DNA of 64,000 nucleotides from Plicaturopsis crispa FD-325 SS-3 (GCA_000827205.1 KN832558.1:1721839-1785838); one strand, 5' to 3'; positions 12,803-24,573 are shown, counted from the stretch's first letter. Notes: generated by a model not told the origin, from the letters alone. A program made the numbers and translations.

Positions 12803-12950
12803 AGTACTGAGTTTGAAAGTTGTTTGTATCGGAGCTCAAATATACGGAGATGTCCGTACGCCGCAATATCACTGTACATTCAACTCATCGTCGTAGCACT
12901 GATTTTATTGACCCTCGAAGCGACGGATGGGTAGGAGCCTGATCGATATC

Positions 12951-13800
12951 GTGAACTAGAGTATCGATTTTGATGGGCCAGTCTGGCAAATCAGGTCTCA
13001 ACGCAATCTTACAGTCTCGATATTGCGTTGTAGTTCTGTCGAGCGGAGGAGGTACCAACATTTCATGGCAAAGATGGCTGTACGGGCTCTCGGCTCTCCC
13101 GGGTGGCGGGAGAGGGCGGACTCAACGCTCCATATATTCTTACGTAAGCCTTCTTCGAAGTCCCATCTTCCACGCCTCAGGTCCTGCCAAGTACTTTGAA
13201 GCCTTACCACTTGACTTTCATTATAGCAACTCTACTTCGCTTTCCATTGTAGCGCAGACGACAACAATAAACTGTGCTATGGTCACTGGTTCATCATTCG
13301 ATGCGGACCTCCGTCAGCATTAGAGACTCATGTTTTCGATGTTCATGCAGTGCGGTTGAATAGTAGGGGGTATACACAAAGTGTATTGGTAGGAGACTCG
13401 AGTTCTCTCTCAATTTTGACGTACTACTTATACAGGTAAAGCAGCGATCGGAGGCAGACAAATCCTGCCAATCACTTCTTAGGAGACGCGCGAACTTTTT
13501 GCTTCCATAGCATGACAAGATACGGGAGTCACGGCACCACTGAGGCCTGTTTTAACTGTGGGGGAACTAGTATCTCTCCTCACACTCATTGTCACTTCCA
13601 CATTCTAGGAGTCAAGGTACATTGCGCAGCACGAGGCGCGCCTAGAGCCATTCGATCGCACTCCTCTCCCCAGTTCCGCAGTTTCACTTGTATGACGCGC
13701 TGATCTGCTGGACATATAAGTTCGGCGGAGCATTCCCTCATACCCCCTCATCCCGCTACACCACTCAACAATCTGCAATCTACCTCACTCATCAGAAATC
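12951..13800. other. Intergenic region after the transposon
   Basis: This 850-bp stretch holds no gene I can support. A plus-strand frame of 117 codons (12970-13323) has no domain and no splice partners. The right end is the promoter of the glycine-rich gene: a TATA-like ATATAAG at 13714-13720 lies 81 bp before the ATG, followed by a CT-rich stretch ending in a CAACAATCTGC-type start region. Confidence 0.5.
13714..13720 (+). promoter_or_regulatory. TATA-like box of the glycine-rich gene
   Basis: ATATAAG lies 81 bp upstream of the ATG at 13801, with a pyrimidine-rich leader between. This spacing is normal for strongly expressed fungal genes. Confidence 0.5.
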
Positions 13801-14663
13801 ATGGTTTTCGGACAACACGACAACAAAAATGTACGCTATATTCTTCCCCCTTTCGCGCCCCCTGAGTCATTTCTGATCTTGCACTCTTGATTTCAGACCA
13901 CCGGCTCCTCGCACACCGGGAGGGACGTTGGAGCGGGAGTGGGTCTAGGCGGTCTTCTTGGCCACGAGGGACACAAAGGACGTATGTCCTTCAACTTTCA
14001 GACTTCAATGGAAGGAAACTGACGCCGTCACTTGACGCAGACACTGGACGCGATGCCGCTATCGGTGGCGTAGGAGGCGGAATCTTCTCGCACCACAACA
14101 AAGGGGACGCATCCGGAAAACATGGCAACCGTGACGGTGTTATGGGTGCCGCAGCAGGTGCTCTTACTGGGCACCATGGTGCTGGAGGACGTACGTCTCT
14201 TCCCCTGTCGTGTCATAAATCATATCTGGACGAAAGTTTTCTTGCATCTAGATACCGGCCGTGACGCAGTCATTGGCGGCGTGGGTGGTGAAATACTAGG
14301 TCGGCATGCTGGAAGTGGTGCACACAGTCACAACAATGGCCACCATGGCGCGACCACGGGTGCCACAGGCACTAATGGAGCTGTACCCAGCAAAACCCAC
14401 GGCAAAATCACGGAAGTCCTCGGAAAGGTGGAGGCTGGCGTTGCTGGTGTTGTCCACAGTACCAATATGGAGTATGTTCTTTGCATTTTCGGTGTCTCCA
14501 CTCACTAAGCGTAGTATTTCTTAGAATCAAAGGCGAGAACAAAATCGTCGCAGGGCAGCGCGAGCAAGCATCTGCGCAGGGCCATCAGGATGCCAACAAC
14601 ATGGAGAGAGCAGCGGCTAGCAAGCACGCGCAGGCTAATGCCATGCACCATGGACGGAACTGA
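13801..14663 (+). CDS. Glycine/histidine-rich protein with repeated HTGRD exons
   Basis: Five exons (13801-13830, 13897-13981, 14041-14190, 14252-14471, 14525-14663) give 207 aa. The middle of the protein is glycine-rich, with three copies of an HTGRD(A/V)xxGGxGG unit. Copies two and three each begin exactly at an exon start. These segments resemble glycine-zipper helices. The C-terminal part (KITEVLGKVEAGVAGVV, then IKGENKIVAGQREQA) resembles the CsbD-like/stress-type tails seen in many basidiomycete hypothetical proteins. No signal peptide is visible. I do not recognise a characterised orthologue; a membrane-associating or stress protein is an inference from composition. Confidence 0.8.
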
Positions 14664-15067
14664 ACAAGTGCCAGTCGACCTAGCCTAGTTGACTTCTCTT
14701 TTGTGGCGCTCAGCGTTTGATCGTTTGATCATGACTATTTGACATTTATTATCTTGTATCTATCTCCTAATTGTTTCACATGCTGCTTTCCATTTCATCG
14801 ATATTCTGCAAAACCTCATGAACTATTCCTCAGTCTGAGTGCGCGTGCGCGGCCGAAGGCAACGGCGCACAGATTCAGCTTTTGGTGCGCGGTGGCGTCA
14901 AGATTCGCCTTGATATTTGACCATGAGCCATGGCCGAAATCGATTTCACCGACGTCCTCCGTACACTCTAAATTGGCTCCCGAGTCTCTATATTTTGCGT
15001 TTTCTTTAGCGAAATAGAGCACCCGTGATAGCAAAGGCCATTGACTCTTGAAGATCGTCGCACCGTT
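14664..15067. other. Intergenic region
   Basis: This 404-bp stretch should hold the 3' end of the glycine-rich gene and the promoter of glutathione synthetase. I see no gene or repeat in it. Confidence 0.5.
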
Positions 15068-16855
15068 ATGGCGTCTCCTTTCTCCTATGCAGACTGGCCG
15101 CCAGTGCTCTCCAAGGAGCAATTGGAGGCTCTCACCCTATACGCAACGACGTTTGCCTTGAACAGAGGTTTGCTGTATCTGCCGCCAACTGTCCCTCAAC
15201 CCCCAGCGCCAACATCTGCAATCCACGCGCCCGTCGCGCTCTTTCCATCGCCAATCCCTCGCAGACTCTTTGAATCCGTCAAAAGGCTGCAAGGACCTTA
15301 CAATGTCCTCTACGCTCGTATCGCGATGGATTGGGAATTTCTGGATCGGGTAATGGGCGAAGAGGGCATTGCGAACTTCGACGAATTCGTGGGCAACCTA
15401 TGGAGAAACTGGAAGGCTCTACGCGACGAAGGTCCATTGGCACAAGTCTGTCTGGGTTTATCTGCCTCTCGATATGTGTTGACAGTGATATCCAGCCGCT
15501 GCAACTCGGTCTCTTTCGGTCAGACTACATACTCCACCGACCTGACCCCAATGGCTCGACATCGCTTAAACAAGTAGAGTTTAATACCATCTCCTCTTCG
15601 TTTGGTGGGTTGGCTGAGCAATCGGCCGCGATGCATAGGTAAGCCTGTTTTCGCATTGTGATCAATGAAAATAATGCCCACCTACATTGCCAAGAAATTT
15701 ATCTGCTAAGACGGCATATTACCATTCATCCCCGCATCTTAAACCGGAAAACCTCCCCGAAAACCATGCGATAGCTGGTCTTTGCGAAGGTCTTGCAGCG
15801 GCGCACAAGGCCTATGGAGTCCCGGAGTAAGCGCTCCCTACATCATGATCGATGCCATCCTCACGCGTCTGTAGCGCATATATTATGTTCCTCGTCCAGG
15901 CTGGAGAGCGGAATATTTTCGATCAGCAATGGCTGGAATATGAGCTCCTCGAGAAGTGAGTTGGGCGTTTACGATTTGTGGCATTTATTGAGGAACCTCG
16001 GGTAGACACGGAATCCACGTCGTCCGTCAGACCTTCCAGCAGATACCGACGTCTGCTACAATGGATCCGACAACGAAGAACCTCTATATCACACCTCCAC
16101 CCGGCGCCCTCCCCACAGATGACAAGGTCGAGATATCGACGATTTATCTCCGTGCTGGATATACCACCATAGACTATACGACTGGAACGGAGTATGGCAC
16201 GCGCCTCTTCCTCGAACGCACTCGGGCTATCAAGTGTCCCTCTCTTGCCCTCCAACTCGCCGGAGGCAAGAAAGTCCAGGAGGTCCTCACGAATCCCGGC
16301 GTCCTTGAAAGTTTCTTATGCGATGAAAAGAAGTACGGCAAGGACGTATACAGTCAAGACGTCGTCGATGAGATCCGCGAAACATGGATGGGGATGTGGG
16401 GCCTCGATTTCGATGATGATTCCACGCCTGCAGCAAACGGGGAAGGGTCTGGTGTACGGAAAGCCCGCGAGCAGGCCCTGTCCCTCGTGCTGAAGCCCCA
16501 GCGAGAGGGCGGAGGGAACAACGTGTACAAGGAGGACATCCCCGCATTTATCGACGCACTTCCAGTCGCGGAGCGCGCCGCCTGGATTGCTATGGACCTC
16601 ATCGTGCCTCCAGAGGGCACCGGAAATTATCTGGTGCGGGCAGGAAGTGGGACTGCCGGAGCCGTGCGTACGGATGTCGTCAGTGAACTCGGTATCTTCG
16701 GGTGGTCGCTCTTTGGATGGGAAGGAGCAGAGAAGAACAAGGTCGAGGAACGGGAAGTCGGCTGGCTGGTTCGAACGAAAGGGAAAGATAGCAACGAGGG
16801 TGGTGTAGCTACTGGGTTTTCTGTCCTAGACTCCGTCGTCTTGATCGACGAGTAG
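15068..16855 (+). CDS. GSH2: Glutathione synthetase
   Basis: Five exons (15068-15445, 15496-15638, 15695-15826, 15875-15955, 16006-16855) give 527 aa, close to the usual eukaryotic length of about 475-500. It joins gamma-glutamylcysteine to glycine using ATP in the cytosol, the second step of glutathione synthesis. Diagnostic stretches are LGLFRSDYILH, KQVEFNTISSSFGG, ERNIFDQQWLEYELLEK, and the glycine-rich ATP loop KPQREGGGNNVY near residue 405. The first donor is the weak GTCTGT. In exon 3 the acceptor at 15694, not the later AG, is needed to keep the frame. The C-terminus NLYI...SELGIFGWSLFG...GVATGFSVLDSV is typical of the family. Confidence 0.95.
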
Positions 16856-17205
16856 ACTGTGAGTCCAAAGTGTATCCGAGTTGTGTATTTTACCCGTTAC
16901 TCATTTTCCTCTAGGACGCGTGTTTTTTTTGTAGTTGACATGTATCATTAGACGTCGCAATGTCTGTATGAAGGCCAATTCTACTTATTGTTATTGTCCA
17001 GTACTTCCGCGGAACGCTGAAGTCCAATGCATGCAGCCGTCTCTTCATATCCACACGACGTGCATAGAAGATGGCGTCTTTTGTCGACGTAGCCCCGCCA
17101 CTGCATATACTCTCTCCGAATTTCACCCAAGAGATCCGACGTATTCCCCGTCGCCCTATTAAAACACGCAGGTATCGATTACTTTTTCGGAATAACATCG
17201 CTGAC
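16856..17205. other. Intergenic region with probable GH131 promoter
   Basis: This 350-bp stretch lies between two plus-strand genes. A TATA-like TATTAAAA at 17157-17164 lies about 42 bp before the GH131 ATG. Otherwise I see no element. Confidence 0.4.
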
Positions 17206-18380
17206 ATGCATCTGCTCTTTCCTGCTGCCACTCTCCTTAGTGTCGTGTCCGCCCAGACAATCTTATACGATGGTCGCGCTCCGTTGAATCTGACGCAAGC
17301 AGACCTGGAAGCTTCCTCCGGACCATTCCTCACGTACGCCACTCCCTTCTTTCTTGTACTCTTGGGCTCGTAGTGACTAGTGCACACTACAGTGTCGTCA
17401 GGGGATCAGAAAATGCATCGCACGTACGGCGGCAAGGTTTAGAATTTACGAGTACATACTCACCTAATCCTCCAGTACGACACGTTGCTCGGGAGTACCG
17501 TGCCTCCAACGCCACTCTGGGAGGACCCGTCGTCACTGACCTCCCTAGCAAGTGAGCAAGCGATTGCCGTAGCTATCGATAACAGCTCCGTATTCATCCC
17601 CGGCGGCGGCGCTCCTCAGTACGGATTCCGACGCACTGATATAATCGCCCAACCGTCGGATGGGGATCACGCAGCACTCGACGCCGAAATAGAAGTAGGA
17701 ACGACGGTCTTCCACTTCTCTGTCAAGTCGGACGAAGAGCGACCGTTGAATTATACCCACGAATATCAGGTCGTGTTCATCGAGCCCGACGACGGGACGC
17801 ACGTATTTGAACTACAGTTAGGTAAGGGGATGTGAATTTACATGGGATCCAATTGTTCACGATGCGCTACCTGCAATAGGCTCCCCATTCACGACTGTCG
17901 TCGATGCACCCCCGTCTGAGGATGCACATTCGCTCAAAATCCTGGACCACGCCTTGAATGTTCTATACAGCACTCCTTTCACGGCAGACACTTGGCATAA
18001 CTTCGCCGTCCAGGTGGATTGGGACCAACGGACATTGGGCGTATTCTATTCGGCAAACGCCACAGCTCTCAAGGCGGTCACAAACGTTGTTCCCAATCAA
18101 AGCGCGAGCTCGGGATCAGCTGGCCAAGGAGACTTCCATTTCGGAGTCATCAAGGTGAGAGATTTTGATTCAGCATTCAATGGGCATGCATCCGCCTTAC
18201 CGTCATTGTCAGCTCCCACTAGTAAATCCCACGGATTCTCCTGCAAACCAAGGGGATGTAGTGCATTACGGGATCCAGGAGGGCACGACGGAGGGCCTGA
18301 TATATTCTGGCGTCTTCGTTGAAACGGTCACTACGAGTGTGAGCGCTGGGTTCAATCAGACTGTGTCGTCGCTTGTATAA
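17206..18380 (+). CDS. Glycoside hydrolase family 131 protein (secreted beta-glucanase)
   Basis: Five exons (17206-17333, 17393-17423, 17476-17821, 17880-18154, 18213-18380) give 315 aa. A signal peptide is evident (MHLLFPAATLLSVVSA before QT). The mature part follows the GH131 pattern: ILYDGRAPLNLT, VVRGSENASH, a short TPLW segment, FIPGGGAPQYGFRRTD, EVGTTVFHFSVK, PLNYTHEYQVVFIEPDDG, WHNFAVQVDWD, GDVVHYGIQEGTTEGLIYSGVF. GH131 enzymes are fungal beta-1,3/1,4-glucanases secreted during plant cell-wall breakdown; no carbohydrate-binding module is attached. N-glycosylation sequons (NLT, NAS, NSS, NYT) are present. Exon 2 is only 31 nt. The gene converges on ssr4 with about 98 bp between the stops. 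Confidence 0.92.
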
Positions 18381-18478
18381 GACTGGTGGAAAGGTTGCAT
18401 TAGGATTACATAGTAGTAATTACACTTGTGGATACCAAAAAATGCCAGTGGTGGTACAGATACTTGCACGCGCCAAAA

Positions 18479-19886
18479 TTATACCGCAATGCCTTCTGAA
18501 CCCATGGAGACGTCCATCGAGTTATCCTCCGTTACACGTTCTTGCGTTTTCCGGCGGCCTACCCTCGCCTTCAACACCTCAATCTCTTCAGCGAGTTTGG
18601 CCTGTTGGACATCATCAGTTTGATCAGAGCTAAGCAGGGTAAATCGTGCAGCGGTTCCGAGTCGCACCGTTTTCTCTTCCAGTTCTGATTTATCGAATAT
18701 CGAATACGGCGCAGGCGGAGTCTGGGTGTGTTTCTCACCTGTAGGAGGGGTCATAAATAACGAATGGCTGACATCGAGGTAACGAGTAACGTACCAAATG
18801 CGGCATGTTGAAAGACTTCGCTCATGAGCTCGTGGTTGCGCCTATACCGTGTTGCTGCTAACGTCCGTGCAGAGATATGATCGGCTTCATCTGTAGTTGT
18901 GATTTGCTTTGTCAGAAAGTTGAGACTGAGTTGTAAGACGAAAAAAGTCACCTGCAGAATCATCGTCTTCTATCACCCGGGCCTGTGGAGGCCGCTGGCG
19001 AGTTTTACATCAGTACATTGGACGCAAATGTGTACTGAAACCATACCTGGCCCATACTACCGCTCCGCTCCCTGCCTCTCTGTTCCCTTGCTCTTCGTTC
19101 TAGCGCTTCCATGTTACTGTTTTGTTGTGCCAGCATCGCTTGGGCGTTGAAAGGTGGCACCGGATGGTGTGGCTGAGGCGGCTGCCCACTTGGAGGCACT
19201 TTTTGGCCTTGTCTCTCCCCTGCAACGAACACCAAAGGTTCGCTAACGTGTCGGAGAGGGTATTGACGAACGGGCTGGTTTAACAACGATGGAACAATGG
19301 CTAAACACATGCGATGATTGGGCAAATATACGATGGCGGTAGGGCAATGGTAACGTACGTGCTGGTGGGCCGCGCGTGTAGTGCACCAGGACCAGTTGTG
19401 GGTGGCCTCCTTTCTGCAGACGATACCTGCGACGAACTCTCCAAGCATTTGTGTCGGAAGAGTTTGGAATGAAACCGTATTTCGTCTCGCAGACTTCCAG
19501 TTCCTATATGCGCGTGTTTAGTTGGCACCGAGCGGTCGAGGTTTATCTGGACGTACTAGATTGTTGCCTGCAGGAATCGACATCCGTTGCTCGCCCTCTT
19601 GCCAGCGTATACCATCATTTGGAAAAGGGGAAGATGGCGGAAGGAATATAAGAGCAACCTGACCCTCTGTATGCAATGTGAGAACGAGAGATGTTCCACG
19701 CGACTCTGACGTACCGATAGGTTTGTCTATAAAGCTCCATGTGTATGGGAATTGCTGTGAGAGCGCATGTGAACGCAAAAGCATCTTCGTCGCCATTTCG
19801 TAGTTGATGCTCGAGTGTAGGCCAAGATTTTCAGGGTATCGAAGGCATAGTCCTTCAGCTTGTGCCTGTGCTGGCGGGAACGACAT
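18479..19886 (-). CDS. ssr4: SWI/SNF and RSC chromatin remodelling subunit Ssr4
   Basis: Seven exons (19886-19715, 19666-19557, 19503-19359, 19219-19047, 18982-18952, 18890-18795, 18738-18479) give 328 aa. The N-terminal half matches the Ssr4 family: EGLCLRYPENLG, a WSFIDKP core, GQVALIFLPP, FPNDGIRWQEGEQ and RRRYRLQKGGHPQLVLVHY. The C-terminal exons carry ARTLAATRYRRNHELMSEVF, the second conserved block. Ssr4 is a fungal-specific accessory subunit shared by SWI/SNF and RSC in fission yeast, acting in nuclear chromatin remodelling. All introns are 48-64 bp except the third (139 bp), which could hide a small exon that I could not fit in frame. Confidence 0.9.
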
Positions 19887-20394
19887 GGTAGTAGTGAAAG
19901 GAGATTGCTAGCGAGCGCACAGATCGAAAAGACAAAGACCCGTGAGGTCCAGAGCTTCCACAGAGGAATTGTCGCAGTAGAACTTCAACTAAGTATGTGT
20001 TCTGCTTTGGTTCTGCTTCATGTTCTGCAACTTCTCGGCGATTTCAAACGCCGCGTCAATTGAACTAAGATGAATCTAGGTATGACCTCGCGACGGCACA
20101 GCTACTTTGAAGCGTACGCGTACGGCACACGGCACACGGCACTTGCAGTAGCTAGATATCATTCCGGATAGCAAAAGGAGATGTATACGACTGATGCCTC
20201 TGCATAATTCTGGGTCGGTCCAACATTGGTATTTATTGAGACAAGCTTGAAGCCAAGTCAACGAGCCTCGGTGATGATGGTACAATCGTTACAACGGCAA
20301 AAAATGAAACACAGAGAAAGTGGAAGGGCTAGAAGTACAAGTACAAGTACAAATCTTGACGGAAGAAAGCGTTACAGACCGTGTCATCCTAAGT
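19887..20394. other. Intergenic region with short tandem repeats
   Basis: This 508-bp stretch should contain the ssr4 promoter and the 3' end of the amine oxidase gene. Two small tandem repeats are visible: a GGCACAC-type triplication near 20121-20141 and GTACAA repeats near 20336-20353. No gene is supported. Confidence 0.5.
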
Positions 20395-23033
20395 TCAAGC
20401 GCCAACTGCAGCTGCATTTTCGCCGGCACCAGCCCCCTCTAATTCTTCAGCAACGCTCAAGAAATGCGGCAGGTCAAAGACCTCGGGCACGAAGGCATCC
20501 ATATGTTCAAGAAGAAGACTGTTCGAGAAAGGATCCACGGACCCCCTCTTTTCGGAGGGATCAACGTTGAGCCACTCGTTGTTAAAGCCCCATAGATGGC
20601 AAAAGCGGCCGAGGAGGTCTGGACGAGCAACCGTAAGGTACTCATAAACAGCACGCCATGTGCTGTCGAGCGCGCCGACAATCCAGCTGGGTAACACACT
20701 GATCAATCGAGATGTTCGTACATACGAGGTATATATCTCACCCGTGACGAATGCTGACGGCCTCTGAAGGCGAAGAATTCGGTGTTAGCGTACGAGCGAC
20801 AGGACGGGTTTGATATAGAAAAACTGACCTCCTGCGAAATGAAGGCGACCGCGCCCAGCAGGAAGTGTCAAACTTGAGTACATAGTCCCGAATTTTCCCG
20901 GGCCGAAGAGTGCAAAGGAACCTGCAAAGGCGTTACGACCGGAAGTTTAGCCACGCGCGCTGCTCTGCTTCGGTCAATTATTTGAAAGAAGTAGACGAAC
21001 CCATGGTCATCGGGTCATCAGCCCAGTCCACGTTGAATATGTCGAGGAACTGGTCTTCGATGATCCACTGGTGCACGTTGTGCAGATCGGCCAAGTCACG
21101 GAACACGAGATCCTTGAGCTGCTTGTCGACCGCAGGGTCGTTCGACCCGATGAGCGCGCCGATACGCGCAGCATCCTCCGTCCATACGAAGCTGCAAATG
21201 AGGACAGCAGGCCCATCCGAGTCGAGCCCGTAAGACGGGTAAACGACAATGCGGATCGGACGGTCTGTGAAGGAACGGCCTCCGACGATGTTGAGGGTGT
21301 GCCCATCGCGGTCCACGATCGGTCTACCTCGGGCATCCTTTCCGGCGGTCCACCAGGCGGACTTGAACTTCATACCGATCTTCGTTGCCGGAGTATAGTT
21401 GCAAGCCCTTACGAAACGGCATATTCAGCTCATTGGGTAGGTTATCGAAGAACAACAGAAGTCTCACCGAAGGGCGTTGGTCTGCCTAGGGCTAAGCTCT
21501 GCGTCTGTCAAATCGACAGCGTGGCGAAGGACAGTAGTGGGCGCGGTAGCGATCACGTGTGAGTAAGTTTTGAATTGGGGGTGACAGTTCTTCCCGGCAA
21601 GATATGTCACGGAGAGAGGCGACCTCAAGCCCTGGGATTTGTCCCTGATGGAAATCGAAGTAACACGATGCTGCCGCAAAATCGAGCCTGGGTGCTGGCG
21701 CTCGAGGTATTCGGCCATGGCGTTTGTCAGAACCTCAGAGCCGCCACTGAGGTACAAGTTTGGTCAACATGTGATCATGGGAGAGAGAACTGCGGCCCCG
21801 CTCACTCTAAGCACCAAAACTTGGTTTTAGGTTTTTCGGGGTCCGTCGAGAAGCCAAATGCAAGCTCCTCGAGCACGGTAGTCGTGAGGGCACGGTCGTA
21901 CCTGGATATGAAGGCGGTAAGCCGTAGGCAATAGCAAGAGAGCAGGATCGCGTACCAGCCGGTTGTCATTGAGACCGTTTCCATCCAGTTCACGACATCG
22001 GTGGGCAGATGCTTGCCCGCTGGGAGGCCAAGGGCAACCAGCTCGGGGCTTGGCACATACTTGTGGCACATATAGGAGCGGGTAGAGAACGAATCGAACT
22101 CGAGCATCCTTTTCCAGCCGGCGTCACTGTGGTTTTCCAAGTCCTCTTCGAGGCCCTTGGCAAACGGACCGATGACATCGCCGTAAATCTTGTCGTAGCC
22201 GATCTTTATGTAGAGGACATCGACATTCAGCGATTGAACATTGAATGGATCCACGAGGCCCGATGCGACGTTGAGGCGCTTGCGGCGACCATTGTAGAAT
22301 TCAATGCCGTTCCCATCCTTTGTGTCGAAGAAGTATGGAATGAGCTTGTCTTTGACGGATATCCCGCAGCTGTTGATTTTATCGTATTTGAACAAATCAA
22401 ATAATCTCTGCGGGTTATTGAAAACGTTAGATCAGGCGATGCAGTAATGAGAGATAATGCCTACCTGCATGATGCGCGTTTCGGGAAATCTAGCGTGGGC
22501 TCTGCATCAGCCTTCGGTTATACTTGCAGCTCGAGAATAGACCCACCTCATGGGACCAAGATCCTGTCGATAAATATGGTGATTAACAAGCAGAGATACC
22601 TCCAATGACAAGTACGCACATAATAGTCGTGTGTACCCTTAGGCTGTCCTGGCTTTGGGGTAAAGTGGTGCGTATGGACACGTCCACCGATACGATCGGC
22701 AGCCTCAAGAATCTCGTACTTGATGCCGAGCGAGTCGAAGATGAGTGCAGCGTACAACCCAGCACAGCCTTGAAATGAGCACATAAGTCAGGAAGCTAAG
22801 GATGCGCGGACGGTATAAAATGACTCGCCAGCGCCGATGATGCCTACAGGAGGAGTCGTGTCAGGCGGCGGGCACCACCGTCCGCGAGCGTCACGGTCTT
22901 CGGCTGGCGCTGATCGCTGCTGAGGACCCGGAGGCGGGTGGATGATGCGTTCTTTTCGATTTTCATCCTCGATGATGTGACGGCCATACTGCGAGATGAT
23001 GTCGTCTTCAGCAACTTTGATGGGGTCTGGCAT
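20395..23033 (-). CDS. Flavin-containing amine oxidase (L-amino-acid-oxidase-like)
   Basis: Eleven exons on the minus strand sum to 678 aa. Boundaries: 23033-22829, 22768-22620, 22563-22547, 22489-22465, 22407-21956, 21901-21806, 21746-21468, 21407-21001, 20921-20829, 20763-20742, 20686-20395. The FAD-binding Rossmann motif VGIIGAGCAGLYAA sits at residues 63-76 and is split by a GC-AG intron. Next come EILEAADRIGGRVHTH and GPMRFPE. The C-terminal FAD-closing segment is RGRLHFAGEAVSIRHGWIVGALDS. The substrate-domain stretch MKFKSAWWTAGKD resembles basidiomycete L-amino-acid oxidases. It would oxidatively deaminate amino acids or amines to keto acids with ammonia and hydrogen peroxide. No signal peptide is seen. 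Exons of 17, 25 and 22 nt are notable. Confidence 0.88.
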
Positions 23034-24573
23034 GTTGAAAGATAAAAGCCCTATACGGGGAGTTGGAGTGTGAGGCGTTGGTTGGGACTCTACCGGCGAA
23101 ACGCGCTGTGTTTTAAGGTCTACAACGATTCTGCTTTATACAGCCAACGTAGATCATCCTGGCGATGATCACTCAAGGTGTCTGCCATGCGTTGAATTGC
23201 TGGCGGTGGGAGAAGGTCCGATGACTTTGTGAACTGGGAGAGGGTAGCAGAAGCAACCCGGAGATACTTTGACAGCGAAAGAACGTAACGAGCGCTAATG
23301 GACATCGCAATGCGTCGCACGATTACTACTGGCTCGACAAGATAGGTTTGTGTGACCAGTGAGCGTAGAACCAAAACTTTGTAGACAAGCGTCTACTTGG
23401 AAGATGTGAAGTTGAACGGACAGAGTGAAGGAGCGCCACCAAGTGAACAACCGCGGCGGTACTCGTTTCTCTTGCTTGACCGTTCCATCATGCTCGTTGC
23501 TCAAGCGCTCACATAACTTCTTCGATTGAGCGCTGCAGCTAGCGCAAGGGCTAAACCACTATCAGTCTATGATTTGGAAGCGCAGAGGGTTTTGAATTGG
23601 CATGTATGCAAATCCTTCTATCGTAGCACTGGTCGTCTTCAACTTACAACGGGTTCTCGGGACGGCGAGCACTTCGACAGGCCTCAGGGATAACAGCCCA
23701 CCGGTTCTCACTGCTACTGTGGGTCACGGTAGATGTTTCAACGTCGATAACTACCATATGGACGGCTCACTGGACCCAGTATTGGCCTTGTGCCGCGTTG
23801 ACGCAATCCCCGGCCTGGAAGTACTGGGGATGCTGGTGCGCATATATAGGTTTTCATCTAGCATCGATTATTGCTCCTGCAGAACCTTTCATCTTGCAAT
23901 CTCCGCCAGAGATCCTTCGTGGTGGCCCACACATAGGGTTCCTTGAAAAGACGTTTCTCGGCGAGTCTGGTCGTTGCAACCTCCTTTCACATCGATGCAT
24001 CGATAACCTCAGACAGCTCGTCCGGTTCCCTTATCCTCCGAACACTCGTCACAAAGAGATCTACTCGACGCCTCTTCGCCGTCAGCTGCCTTCCTTAGCG
24101 GGACAGCGGGGGTCTTTTAGATTTCAAGGTGAGTGATTCATTGCCCCAATCACCAGATATATCTTTCACCCTTTTTCCCCGAGACATCCAAGCTATCCTT
24201 CCAGAAATGCGGGGCCAGGTTTTTTTATGGCACAAATGCCAGGTGCATGGCATAGGAGCCACTCTAGCTACGAAGAAGCCTAGAAGGATCTGGTCGCGCC
24301 TGCATCCTGCAGTACGCGGAACGAAATGCCCCCCTTTTTTTAGCGCTGCGTCACTCTTTCGTTTCACCTATCCGCGCGGATCCACATTCCACGAAAGCTC
24401 TGCGATCTCGAAGGAGGGGTGTTTCAAGTCAAAAGTAGTATAAATCAGGTCTGCGTAATGTGTCTGTGGTCATTTCTCATTACCCCGTCGTTCATTACCT
24501 CGTCGCTCATTACTCGGTTGCTTTCACATTTCTGCGATGATTATCGGTTACCCCACATGTACACACGTAGCCA
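23034..24573. other. 1.5-kb region without a supported gene
   Basis: The left part should be the amine oxidase promoter. Open frames at 23602-23946 (+, 114 codons) and 23798-24136 (+, 112 codons) are Trp- and Pro-containing but match no family and lack consistent splice partners. A short repeated CATTACC(C/T)CGTCG(T/C)T unit occurs near 24479-24520. It could hold a decayed gene. Confidence 0.4.

Larger units (their letters stand above)
10859..12950. mobile_element. Foldback DNA transposon with 456-bp TIRs and 9-bp TSD (MULE-like), containing an assembly gap
   Basis: The element runs from 10868 to 12941. Its left arm (10868-11323) is the reverse complement of the right arm (12486-12941), 456 bp each as far as I can compare by eye. 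It is flanked by a 9-bp direct repeat, ATCGATATC, at 10859-10867 and 12942-12950. Termini are CAGGCTCCTACCC...GGGTAGGAGCCTG. A 9-bp duplication plus very long inverted repeats is the pattern of Mutator-like or foldback elements; hAT would give 8 bp. No transposase is visible, so it is non-autonomous. Each arm contains a nested inverted repeat (about 10879-10902 against 11009-11038). The spacer 11324-11486 is noncoding. The very similar arms suggest recent insertion. Confidence 0.85.

Noticed and set aside
23602-24136. Two overlapping plus-strand frames that might be a decayed gene
   Set aside because: No family could be recognised and no consistent set of splice sites joins them.
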